Assembly (NCBI GenBank): GCA_017304675.1 | Contig: JAFKLS010000017.1 | Span: 62,001-126,000, forward strand | Source of the DNA: Sphingobacteriia bacterium | GTDB lineage: Bacteria > Bacteroidota > Bacteroidia > Chitinophagales > Chitinophagaceae | Length of the DNA stretch: 64,000 bases | Direction: 5' to 3' | In this document: one piece after another, positions 35,520 through 43,893 of the stretch | Position numbering within the stretch: position 1 is the first letter of the stretch | Layout: the number at the start of each line of letters is the position of its first letter | Notes under the pieces: model-generated | Told to the model about the DNA's origin: nothing | The model's input: the letters and a program-made list of their open reading frames with translations, nothing else | Databases searched by the model: none | Program-made: the position numbers and the translations under genes

Positions 35520-38129
35520 TTAGTTGATGAATATTCTTTGAGTTTTAACATTAATGCCATCACTTATATGCAACACATATATTCCTTTATTAACCGGACC
35601 GGTATATAGCTTGTTTATTCCCTGAACAATATTGCCAAACATCTTCACAATCTTTCCATCCATATCATACATTATTGCCTGCAAAGGTTTATCTGTTTCC
35701 GTAACTTTTAGTAAAATAGTATGGTTGTTTACCGGGTTTCCCAATACAGTTACAGGCATGGAAGAAGTTAACACATCTGTATTTACGGCATTTTGTTTGT
35801 TGCCGGCAAAACAAAGAATAAACCTGTTTTCTCCTATGGAGGCAGTATCGACAGTAACTTTAAAAGTATAATTATTGCCTTCAGTTACAGCAACCAGCGT
35901 ATCTGCCCAACGATCATAAAGAAGCATAGAATTGTTACCGGAAAAATTATTTTGCCTGAATATAAAGCGATGCATACCCGTATCTGCCACCAATCCTATT
36001 CTTATTTTATCACTCCATATATTGCGGGAGTCTACAGCCAAACGAACCGAATCTGCAGTAATGGTATAGAGGTTCGCAGTTTCATTGCTGAATTTTGCAA
36101 GGTCCATTTTATCGGTTCCTGCTGCAGAACTCAGCACATTAGTGGTGAGAATTACCCTGTCTTGAAACTGGTTATTTTTTTCTACATCCATTAAAAACAC
36201 TTCCTTATGCTCATTTCCAAAAAGATTTGTTTGCAAGGCTCCACTGGTGTTAATGGCGCTGGCTGCATTAATAGAAAAGGCCGTTGTATTAGGCGGCTGA
36301 AATGCTACTGCACCCAATACGGGGATAGTAGTATTGTTATCTGACGCCAGTACCGGAACCCAACTACCTGCAATTGTTTGTTGCTGTAAAGCAGTATTGC
36401 CTTGTATAATTTGATAAGTATAATATGGAAGCGATGCCCCCGCCGTTAATGCTATTGAATTAACAGGCGCCGGAAAAGGATTACCTACTATAATAAAGTT
36501 AGAAGCACTTGCAGGATTAATAACAACAGAATTACCGTTAAGTGTTCCATTCACTTTATAAGTGAAGGAAGATGGGCCGGAATTATATATTGCTCCGTTC
36601 ACTTCAGTAGCAAGACCTCTTATAAATAACGCATAAGGCACATTGGCATTTACTGTTTGTCCTGCATTAGACCAGCTGTTGTTGGCATTACTAAATGTTC
36701 TTACATCTGCAAGAGAGCTTGAAGCATTAGGATTTGTATTAATTGTAATACCATTAACAGTTGCAATAGTGCTGAACGATTGTGTTGTTGAAAAAGGATT
36801 GGCAAAAATCCGCCATCCTCTTTGTGCGGTAATACTCGCATCCAACACAACATTACCGCCCGGCACAGTATTGCTTAACAAGGCTCCTTGTGGAGCTATT
36901 TCAATAGTACCGCAATTAGCAGGTGTTCCGGCAATAGTAAAATTTTTAGATACTGTTAAAGATGCCCCGCCGTTAATTGAAAGATTATTCACAGAAAAAT
37001 CGGAAGAAGATAACGATGGTGCCCTTTGAACATAAGGAATCACAATGTTGCTGCCTGCAGGCGGAATAGAATTACCACTCCAGTTTGATGCTGTATTCCA
37101 GTTATTATCTGTAATGCCTGTCCAAACATAAGGCGTGGCAGGGCAAGCGGTTTTGGTAATATTAGTGATACCACTATTTGTTCCTGAAACAGTATTACTG
37201 GTACAAACAGTATTATTCGCTGCCGTTCCGTTACTAGAGCTTGTTTGTATATAAACACCATAGCCGCCGCTAACATTTACATTACATGCATTGCCTGAAA
37301 AAGTATTGTAATTGCCCCATCCTGTATATACAATACTGGTTCTTAGTCCATGCTGAATCGTATTGGATCCTGTATTATTTAGAACTGTATAATAATTGCC
37401 TTTTACTTCTACCCAACTGGTAGCATCTGTTGTAGAACTTACACCACTTCCGTTAAAAGTATTGCCTATTATATATCCGCCTGTGGTGCCTTCTTTAATA
37501 TCAATATTCTCTGCTGTAATACTCCCGCCAAACACATTGTTATAAATAATATTGTAATTACAGGTATCGGGGTTGCCATTAGTATAAGTTGCCCAGTTAG
37601 AATTGGCAGAGCCCACATAAATAGCTTCACCATATTTAGTGTTAATCTGTCCGGTATTGTTAACAGAGCAGCCACGAATGGTGTTATAGCTGCTGTAACG
37701 CCTGAGATGAATACCTTCCATACCAATAGACGATACAGTAATATTATCCAGCACATTAAAATTCGAGTAATCGAGCATAATTCCTTTCTGTGCCGTTGAT
37801 ACGGAAAAACCTTTCAGTACCCAATAGCTATTGCCTGCCAGGTACAAAGCATACCCACTGTTCACAGAGTTGGCCTGCAATATTGCATTGGCAGTTCCTT
37901 GCAATGTAATGGGTTGTAAAGCGGTGCCATTAATACCGGAGGGAACACTAAATCCGCCGCTTTGTGCATAAGCGCCATCTGCCAGTATAATTGTTTGGCC
38001 GGCAACTGCATTATTTAATGCAGCCTGCAATTGTGCTGCATTACTAACGTTCACTGTGGTTTGTGACAGGCCTAATTTACACACGGCTACAAACAGTATA
38101 ACAAAAAGCAACCGCCTCTTCATAATCAT
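35520..38129 (-). CDS. Large T9SS-secreted surface protein with parallel beta-helix region
   Basis: An 869-residue exported protein. The signal peptide is about 3-23. A right-handed beta-helix region runs about 25-330 (e.g. GMEGIHLRRYSSYNTIRGCS, TAENIDIKEG), like that of chondroitinase-B/pectate-lyase-type folds. An adhesin-like module follows (VWTGITDNNWNTASNWSG), then beta-sandwich repeats with GNPFPAPVNS, and a T9SS type A-like C-terminal sorting domain (VLGNPVNNHTILLKV to RIFIN). No catalytic residues could be fixed, so lyase activity is unproven. The start is either ATG 38129 or 38123 (MKRRLLF). It is followed by small protein 2. Confidence 0.85.
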   Translation of the reverse strand: MIMKRRLLFVILFVAVCKLGLSQTTVNVSNAAQLQAALNNAVAGQTIILADGAYAQSGGFSVPSGINGTALQPITLQGTANAILQANSVNSGYALYLAGNSYWVLKGFSVSTAQKGIMLDYSNFNVLDNITVSSIGMEGIHLRRYSSYNTIRGCSVNNTGQINTKYGEAIYVGSANSNWATYTNGNPDTCNYNIIYNNVFGGSITAENIDIKEGTTGGYIIGNTFNGSGVSSTTDATSWVEVKGNYYTVLNNTGSNTIQHGLRTSIVYTGWGNYNTFSGNACNVNVSGGYGVYIQTSSSNGTAANNTVCTSNTVSGTNSGITNITKTACPATPYVWTGITDNNWNTASNWSGNSIPPAGSNIVIPYVQRAPSLSSSDFSVNNLSINGGASLTVSKNFTIAGTPANCGTIEIAPQGALLSNTVPGGNVVLDASITAQRGWRIFANPFSTTQSFSTIATVNGITINTNPNASSSLADVRTFSNANNSWSNAGQTVNANVPYALFIRGLATEVNGAIYNSGPSSFTYKVNGTLNGNSVVINPASASNFIIVGNPFPAPVNSIALTAGASLPYYTYQIIQGNTALQQQTIAGSWVPVLASDNNTTIPVLGAVAFQPPNTTAFSINAASAINTSGALQTNLFGNEHKEVFLMDVEKNNQFQDRVILTTNVLSSAAGTDKMDLAKFSNETANLYTITADSVRLAVDSRNIWSDKIRIGLVADTGMHRFIFRQNNFSGNNSMLLYDRWADTLVAVTEGNNYTFKVTVDTASIGENRFILCFAGNKQNAVNTDVLTSSMPVTVLGNPVNNHTILLKVTETDKPLQAIMYDMDGKIVKMFGNIVQGINKLYTGPVNKGIYVLHISDGINVKTQRIFIN

Positions 38130-38210
38130 ATTAATAAATTACACAATAAAAAATTGCCTGGCCACAATAGTGCAACATGCTTTTGTTGTATTTAAAATCC
38201 GTAAATATTA

Positions 38211-38396
38211 TTACTGCTTTTTCCTGCTCTCTTTTACTTTCTTTATACCATATCCGGCGCCTGCAGCAATAAGCATAGAAAGGCCGCCGTCAACAGGTGC
38301 ATCCGATGGTGTGCTGGGCTGCGCAAATAAGGGGAATGAATACAACAGACAAACACCCAGAATTGCAACGGTATAGATAAGTTTATTATTTTTCAT
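38211..38396 (-). CDS. Small putative sorting-signal protein (DAPVDGG type), copy 3
   Basis: A 61-residue protein: signal-peptide-like stretch (about 1-25, ending FPLFA), the motif PSDAPVDGG at 30-38, then LSMLIAAGAGYGI and the highly basic tail KKVKESRKKQ. It is the closest in form to a tripartite sorting tail and aligns along its whole length with copies 1 and 2. It lies between two large T9SS protein genes on the same strand, 37 bp after the first and 81 bp before the second. Such placement repeats at copy 2. Confidence 0.76.
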   Translation of the reverse strand: MKNNKLIYTVAILGVCLLYSFPLFAQPSTPSDAPVDGGLSMLIAAGAGYGIKKVKESRKKQ

Positions 38397-38433
38397 TATG
38401 TGGAATATTTAAGAATTGAATTACACCGAACAT

Positions 38434-41400
38434 TTATTGTTTAACCAGCTTTACTGTATTTAATGCATTCCCATCGCCAATAAGTTTAATAAAGAATAAT
38501 CCCTGAATATTTTTTTGAAGGCCCACATGATACACTTCCTGGCTCTGTACATTTTGCAGAGCACCAATTTGTATTGATTTACCTGAAACATCTAACAACT
38601 GCCACTGTACAGTATTAAAGTTTTTATTGAATGAAATATAGAATCCGTTACCGGCAGAAGGATTATTTAATAAATAAGCCTGCGATGAATGGCTGCTCTT
38701 TTCATCTGTAATATTGTTAAACACCAGGCTAAAGCGATTAACATTTTTAGATGAAGGATCGGTATTCACAGTAAACTGGTAAGAGGGATTATTCTCATCT
38801 AACTTCACATACACATTGGTATAGCTATCGTAGAGATAAATAATGTTATTACCGGCAAAAGGCGATAACAACTGAGAAGATAAAGTATAGTTGCCTTCTA
38901 CTACCTGAGTAAGGCTTAATTTAATTTTTCTTCTTTCAAATTGTGCAGCTTGCAACGCACTGCCATGGAAAATAGAATATTTAACACCGGCAGTATCTAC
39001 AACAGCAATATCCACCCCGTTCAATCTTCCCAGATCGTATGCATCATATTTTATATCAAACAAATCTGTTGCTGCATAATTGCCACCCCATCTTACAACA
39101 ACGGCATCACCATACTGATCGTTATCGTTTTTTACAGTTAACCTGATCATGCTTTCTTGCGAAGCGCTGGCAGCACCGAATACAATGGTATTTCCCTGTG
39201 CAGGTAACTTCACATCAAACAAAGTAGCGCTGGCAGCAGTAGTGGTTTTATCACTTTCCTGTATTTTTAATATGGGAGATGCACCGGTAGCCTGTACAAA
39301 AAAAGACCCTCCATTTTCTATTATATTCCCTTGTGTACCATCTGAAGATGTGCTGGTAGATGCATTGTATGCTGCATAGGCTGTAGTATTGGGATTATAC
39401 CTGTACACTGCTGAACCAACATTTGTGCTGGCGGCCTGTATGGTACTCCATGTAATATTAGATGCAAAAGGATTAGAAATAAGATTCCATCCATTAACCG
39501 TTTTACTTAAATTAATATTCTGGGTACCGATATTAAGCGGCCCGCTGAAATTAATAGTTGAAACAATAGTGCCCCCCAATAATAAAAGCCCTTGATATTG
39601 ACCAAGGTTTCCACTTGCGAACTGTTGCCATCCTGAATTAGGGGTTGATGATGTTCCGTAATTAACACCATCATCACCTGTTTCGTTAAATGAGTATGCC
39701 CGGTAATTGGATGTATAAAAACCACTTAGTGTTGTGGCAGCTACTGTAGAACCATTAGCAAAAGGGAAACCAACCATGCGCCAATGCTGGCTACTGCCAA
39801 CATATCTTTGTACAGTTACATTACCCGATAAATATGATCCTGTTCCCTGTGCAATAGCAGCCGTTCCAGATGATGTTGATGAAAGTGTTAAGTTATTACC
39901 GGTGATTAACTGTGAGCCTGAACCAACTGTTACGTTGCCCGATACCGTTAAAGGGTTATTTAAGGTAACATTGGCATTGAAAGTAATATTGTTAGCCTGT
40001 GTTAACGCACCACTTGCAGGCAACGGAGTAACTGTAGCTGCATTGAAAACATAGTTAACGCCAGATGAGAAAGTTCTTGTTCCTGTTGTTGCTATGCAAC
40101 CATCTATACCATTAGTGTTGGCCGTAATTAAGGTTGCTACATTATTGCTTATTGTAAGATTTATTAATGTAGCATCGGTATATGAATAAGTACCTGTTAC
40201 AGGTTTTGATAGGGTTATTGTAGAATTAGTAGGATTTGTACCAATAATTATGGTATTTGATTGAATACCATTGCCGGCCACTAACATACCTACCCCAATA
40301 CTTGAAAAATTAGAGATATTTTTTACCAAAAAAGAATCAGTATTAATATTCGCGGTAACAGATAAACTATTTGCATTTTTTGCATTAAAAGAGGACAGGC
40401 CACTAATAGAATATGTTTGAAGATTGAGTGTTCCATTGATAGAACATGAAGTGGTTGATGCGCCTGTAGAAATATTCATTCCTAAAATAACATTCGATAA
40501 TGCACCAACTGATAATGCACCAATAGGAGTACTCGTACTAAAACTACCAGTGCCAGATATTGTTTGCGTATTATTCTCTCCTATCATTGCTAAATTAGAG
40601 GTACTATTAACACTGCCAGATCCTAACAGTGCTCCAATGGTACCATTATTCGTAATATTGCCAGATATCGGCGTAACACCACTAGAGTTAAGATTGAAAG
40701 TAGATCCCGGATCTACTGTAAGATTCGAAATATTATATACTGATGCATCTATGTTAACTGTTGCATTGTTTTGCACTTTAACATCTGCATACAATCTATT
40801 CGAAAACATTCCTGTTTGTGTATTAGTAGCTTTGAAAACAACTGTACTTCCTGGATTGAATATTATAGGTTGAAACGAAGATGATGAGCCAAATATACTG
40901 TTACCACCGAGAAAAGTTAATTGCGATCCTGATAAAAATATTACTCCTTTTGAAGCACTTTGACTAGTTGATGATCCGAAAGGATAGTTTCCTGTGGCTG
41001 TAACATTAGAAGTACAAACAGAACCTGACTTAAATATTAAACCACCACCTGAGAGTTGCGAATAAATTCTTGTAGAAGTGGAACCTGCTAATCCATTATC
41101 AGTTAGATTAAGTGTTCCAGATACAATTCCAACAGCCGTAGTCATTAAATTTATAATCATATTATACCCTGCAGTGCCAGATGTAATGGTTAAAGTACTT
41201 GTAGCATCTATGCTGAAATCAGGAGTATTAAAAATATCAGGATTAGGTGCTGTACCATTATTTGTGTTTGCACCATTTAGAGTAAATGTGCTGGTTCCAG
41301 ACGAACCCGTACGTTGAAAGGTAACAGTTGCGTTATTTTGAATAAACAACTGACCAATTGATATACTATTTGTAATAGTAGGCGTAATCGCCCCAGTAGC

Positions 41401-41625
41401 GCCGCCCCCAATATTACTTCCATCAAAAATCAATTTGTCTGAAATGGTAAAACTGATATTACCGGTACCACTTACAGGCGCCCCTCCTACTGAACTACTA
41501 CTCCAATTCGTTTTAACATTAAATGGAGATGCACCGTTAGTACCCCCAACCCAGTAATAGGTTGTTTGTGATTGAGCTTTCCAAAAAATAAGAATAAGTA
41601 AAAAAGTAAAGATAATTTTCTTCAT
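38434..41625 (-). CDS. Very large T9SS-secreted adhesin-like protein
   Basis: A 1063-residue exported protein. The signal peptide is about 1-20 (KKIIFTFLLILIFWKAQSQ), then TYYWVGGTNGASPFNVKTNW, the adhesin-type NW module also seen in the neighbour. The middle is made of Gly/Thr/Ser/Asn-rich beta repeats. The second half has RMVGFPFANG, GWNLISNPFASN, and NVNRFSLVFNN, all with counterparts in the 869-residue protein. The C-terminal domain (LLNNPSAGNGFYISF to VKLVKQ) fits a T9SS sorting signal. The start is ATG 41625, as an upstream in-frame ATG adds an unlikely head. No enzyme motif was seen, so surface binding is the best guess. Confidence 0.83.
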   Translation of the reverse strand: MKKIIFTFLLILIFWKAQSQTTYYWVGGTNGASPFNVKTNWSSSSVGGAPVSGTGNISFTISDKLIFDGSNIGGGATGAITPTITNSISIGQLFIQNNATVTFQRTGSSGTSTFTLNGANTNNGTAPNPDIFNTPDFSIDATSTLTITSGTAGYNMIINLMTTAVGIVSGTLNLTDNGLAGSTSTRIYSQLSGGGLIFKSGSVCTSNVTATGNYPFGSSTSQSASKGVIFLSGSQLTFLGGNSIFGSSSSFQPIIFNPGSTVVFKATNTQTGMFSNRLYADVKVQNNATVNIDASVYNISNLTVDPGSTFNLNSSGVTPISGNITNNGTIGALLGSGSVNSTSNLAMIGENNTQTISGTGSFSTSTPIGALSVGALSNVILGMNISTGASTTSCSINGTLNLQTYSISGLSSFNAKNANSLSVTANINTDSFLVKNISNFSSIGVGMLVAGNGIQSNTIIIGTNPTNSTITLSKPVTGTYSYTDATLINLTISNNVATLITANTNGIDGCIATTGTRTFSSGVNYVFNAATVTPLPASGALTQANNITFNANVTLNNPLTVSGNVTVGSGSQLITGNNLTLSSTSSGTAAIAQGTGSYLSGNVTVQRYVGSSQHWRMVGFPFANGSTVAATTLSGFYTSNYRAYSFNETGDDGVNYGTSSTPNSGWQQFASGNLGQYQGLLLLGGTIVSTINFSGPLNIGTQNINLSKTVNGWNLISNPFASNITWSTIQAASTNVGSAVYRYNPNTTAYAAYNASTSTSSDGTQGNIIENGGSFFVQATGASPILKIQESDKTTTAASATLFDVKLPAQGNTIVFGAASASQESMIRLTVKNDNDQYGDAVVVRWGGNYAATDLFDIKYDAYDLGRLNGVDIAVVDTAGVKYSIFHGSALQAAQFERRKIKLSLTQVVEGNYTLSSQLLSPFAGNNIIYLYDSYTNVYVKLDENNPSYQFTVNTDPSSKNVNRFSLVFNNITDEKSSHSSQAYLLNNPSAGNGFYISFNKNFNTVQWQLLDVSGKSIQIGALQNVQSQEVYHVGLQKNIQGLFFIKLIGDGNALNTVKLVKQ

Positions 41626-42084
41626 ATGCGCAGCTTTTATTTCAACAACCTTGTAATAATATTTAATCATTTAATGGCGCTGCGCAAAACCCTTTTCTAA
41701 AAAGTAAATTTTTTTATGTATTTCTTTAAATAAAATCTAATAAAAAGTAACAATCAATATACAATTGAATGCCTTTTTTGGAATGCAAACCTTTCCGGCA
41801 ACGTAACCGAATAGAGTTAAATAAAATCTTCTTATGCTGCCATAAGTACAGGCGCAATACATATAGACCTAGCCTGATATTCGTTAGTAATGCAAGCATG
41901 TTTATATTTTGAGAACTAGTTGATACTTAATCTGGCAGTCGGGATTAAATATCAACTAGTTCAAATAAAGGATGCTCTTTGTTTAATTGATGTAAAGTTG
42001 CTTGATTACATTATTATGACTGAAGAAGGTTTTTATTCGTTTGTGGAGGAAGGGATTTTATAAAGGGTTTGAATAACTTATTTA
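41626..42084. other. Intergenic region between the large adhesin gene and the Fic gene
   Basis: A 459-bp spacer holds the adhesin promoter region on the minus strand. An 8-bp inverted repeat, TGCGCAGC (41627-41634) against GCTGCGCA (41679-41686), flanks the expected promoter. A longer 19-bp inverted repeat is listed separately. No open frame of note is present. Confidence 0.6.
41912..41961. repeat. 19-bp inverted repeat (hairpin) between fic and the adhesin gene
   Basis: Arms at 41912-41930 and 41943-41961 match over 19 bp with one mismatch (GAACTAGTTGATA core) around a 12-base loop. There is no U-run after either arm, so it is not a normal terminator. It lies 124 bp past the Fic stop. It may be an operator, a processing hairpin or a small mobile-element remnant. 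Confidence 0.75.
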
Positions 42085-43419
42085 TTAATTTGTTTTTAGT
42101 CTTTCTTTAAGTATTATTTCAAAATCCTTAGCTGCTTTGAATGCAACTTCTTTTTTATTTAATTGTATTGTATCAATATATTTTAATTCTACGAGTGACT
42201 GCAAATCAGTTCTGGCTGTTTGATTAGACACAGCAAACCTTGTTTCTACTTCTTTAACTTTTAGCAGCAAAGATGGCTCTTCATAAAACCATTTTAATAT
42301 TAGAGCTTGTCGTTCATTTACATTTTCAAGCTTAATAAATTCTGAAATTTTATGCTTCTCCTCTATCTTTCTTTGAATGTATTCTCTCAAACTCTCATAT
42401 GCTAACTTCATTGTTCGAAGTTTATACATAATAAAGTATGTAAGATCATTATCATCTGTTTCCGTGTACTGATAGGCTTTTGCGTATTGATTCTTAGACC
42501 TTAATATTAATCTTGAAATAGAAAGATACTCTGTTAGCCAATAACCTTTTTTTAATAAATACCAATAAAACATAGCTCTTGCCGTTCTTCCATTTCCATC
42601 AGAAAAAGGATGTATAAAACCAATCATAAAGTGTATGATGCAACCTTTAATAATGGGATGTATAAATAAATCTTTATCGTCAGTGTTGAAGAAAATACAT
42701 AGCTCTTTAATTAGTGTCTTAATTTCATTATGATCAGGTGGATAATGAACAACTTCTCCATCTATCACATCTATTACTTTAATATCATTATTGCTTCTAA
42801 AACTACCTTCTTCATCTTTATGATCTAATGTGCTTTTCGAAACAAGTCTATGTATTTCCAATAGTCTTTCCTCTGTTAAATCTTCATTCTTTAATTCTAA
42901 TATTCGTTGAATACTTATGTAATTATTTAAAATCATCTGCTCAGATTTATTACGGGGATTAGCATTGCGACGCAACATCTCCTTAGCATGTTTTCTTGTA
43001 GTAACAGCACCTTCAATTTGGCTAGAAGCAATTGCTTCCTCCATAATTGAACTAATCAAATACCTATTCTTTTCATCTTTCGGAATTATACTTCTTGATT
43101 CCAGTGATCCTCCAATATTCAAATCAAACAAATGCAATAACTCTTGAGTCTTACCATTTAAAACCCAAGAGAAAATATATTTCCCAAACTGAATGCGAAA
43201 AGGAGTTGCTTTCCTTCTCAGTTTTGCAATTAACCAAACCTCTTCTGACTTTATATTTTCTGGTAGCTTTAAATATTTTACCTTATCCCAATAATAATAA
43301 CTGTTATTAACCTGATTAACTATTTCATTAATTGAATCATTTACAGCTAACTCTATTATTCTTTCTGAATTACCACTCAATAACTCTTTTAATGAGGGTG
43401 GTTGCTCTAAGTGTTTCAT
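42085..43419 (-). CDS. Fic family AMP-transferase with C-terminal HTH
   Basis: A 444-residue Fic protein that transfers AMP (or another nucleotide) to target proteins. The inhibitory helix motif (S/T)xxxE(G/N) appears as Ser132 to Gly137 (SSQIEG), N-terminal to the core, so this is the self-inhibited class with an N-terminal inhibitory helix. The active motif HPFSDGNGRTAR spans 270-281 with catalytic His270. A winged helix-turn-helix near the C-terminus (RFAVSNQTARTDLQSLVE) could bind DNA, and a pair of repeats lies just before its start. The target is unknown, and no antitoxin gene is visible. Confidence 0.9.
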   Translation of the reverse strand: MKHLEQPPSLKELLSGNSERIIELAVNDSINEIVNQVNNSYYYWDKVKYLKLPENIKSEEVWLIAKLRRKATPFRIQFGKYIFSWVLNGKTQELLHLFDLNIGGSLESRSIIPKDEKNRYLISSIMEEAIASSQIEGAVTTRKHAKEMLRRNANPRNKSEQMILNNYISIQRILELKNEDLTEERLLEIHRLVSKSTLDHKDEEGSFRSNNDIKVIDVIDGEVVHYPPDHNEIKTLIKELCIFFNTDDKDLFIHPIIKGCIIHFMIGFIHPFSDGNGRTARAMFYWYLLKKGYWLTEYLSISRLILRSKNQYAKAYQYTETDDNDLTYFIMYKLRTMKLAYESLREYIQRKIEEKHKISEFIKLENVNERQALILKWFYEEPSLLLKVKEVETRFAVSNQTARTDLQSLVELKYIDTIQLNKKEVAFKAAKDFEIILKERLKTN

Positions 43420-43420
43420 A

Positions 43421-43518
43421 AAATGTCCTAATTCTTTATAAATTTGGAAATATTAGAAAATACAAGTTAATTATTTTTTCCAAAATGTCCTAATTTTTTA
43501 TAAATTTGGAAATATTAG
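43421..43518 (-). promoter_or_regulatory. Two near-identical 36-bp operator-like repeats before fic
   Basis: Copies at 43421-43456 and 43483-43518 are identical in 35 of 36 positions and share orientation, with 62 bp between their starts. The first ends one base before the Fic ATG. Each holds an imperfect inverted repeat (CCTAATTT against AAATTTGG), as expected for a dimeric regulator. Binding by the Fic protein's own HTH is an inference. Confidence 0.75.
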
Positions 43519-43893
43519 GGATAAATATCCTCATTATATTCTTATTTTATCTATAAAAGGTATTCATATGGCAAGAACCTGTATTTAAGATTTTGCCTTA
43601 TTTTTTAAATTAGCAGTGCGGTTATTTAAATTTTCCCTACAATTCTTAAATAACTAGTTCATTTCTCATTTCCGTTATAACACCCCCAAAATCACCCTAT
43701 CATATCGTATCGTTGTGTATCATACCGTATCATTGCGTATCACCAAAATCATGATTTTAGTACGAAATAAAAATTAGTAACAAAATAGCAACAACAAAAC
43801 GGCTACTAAAGGCTAAAGAAGGCAAAGAAAGGCAAAAGAAATTAGCTGAGAATCAGTGGAAACACTGTAGAATCTGCGTCAATTGTATGCTGG
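43519..43893. repeat. Repeat-rich intergenic region between fic and mnmE
   Basis: This 375-bp stretch has no convincing gene. A 20-bp unit repeats in tandem at 43698-43717 and 43718-43737 with a third partial copy to 43742 (TATCATAYCGTATCRTTGYG). A perfect 14-bp palindrome AAAATCATGATTTT lies at 43745-43758. An A/G-rich stretch with repeated AAAGGC follows at about 43812-43842. It contains the fic promoter on one side and lies behind the mnmE stop on the other. Confidence 0.7.

Noticed and set aside
35793..36194. Open frames antisense to the large T9SS genes, such as this 133-residue one, and others at 36643-37029 and 40424-40873
   Set aside because: They mirror the low-complexity sense codons of long Thr/Ser/Asn-rich proteins and have no start context or domain.
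35304..38396. Double-glycine leader peptides of bacteriocins as the reading of the GG in the small proteins
   Set aside because: The GG lies after a signal-peptide-like start and before a hydrophobic stretch with a basic end, with no toxin-like mature part and no peptidase-ABC exporter nearby.
43698..43742. Possible CRISPR array
   Set aside because: The 20-bp units are directly contiguous with no spacers and only two full copies, so it is a simple tandem repeat.
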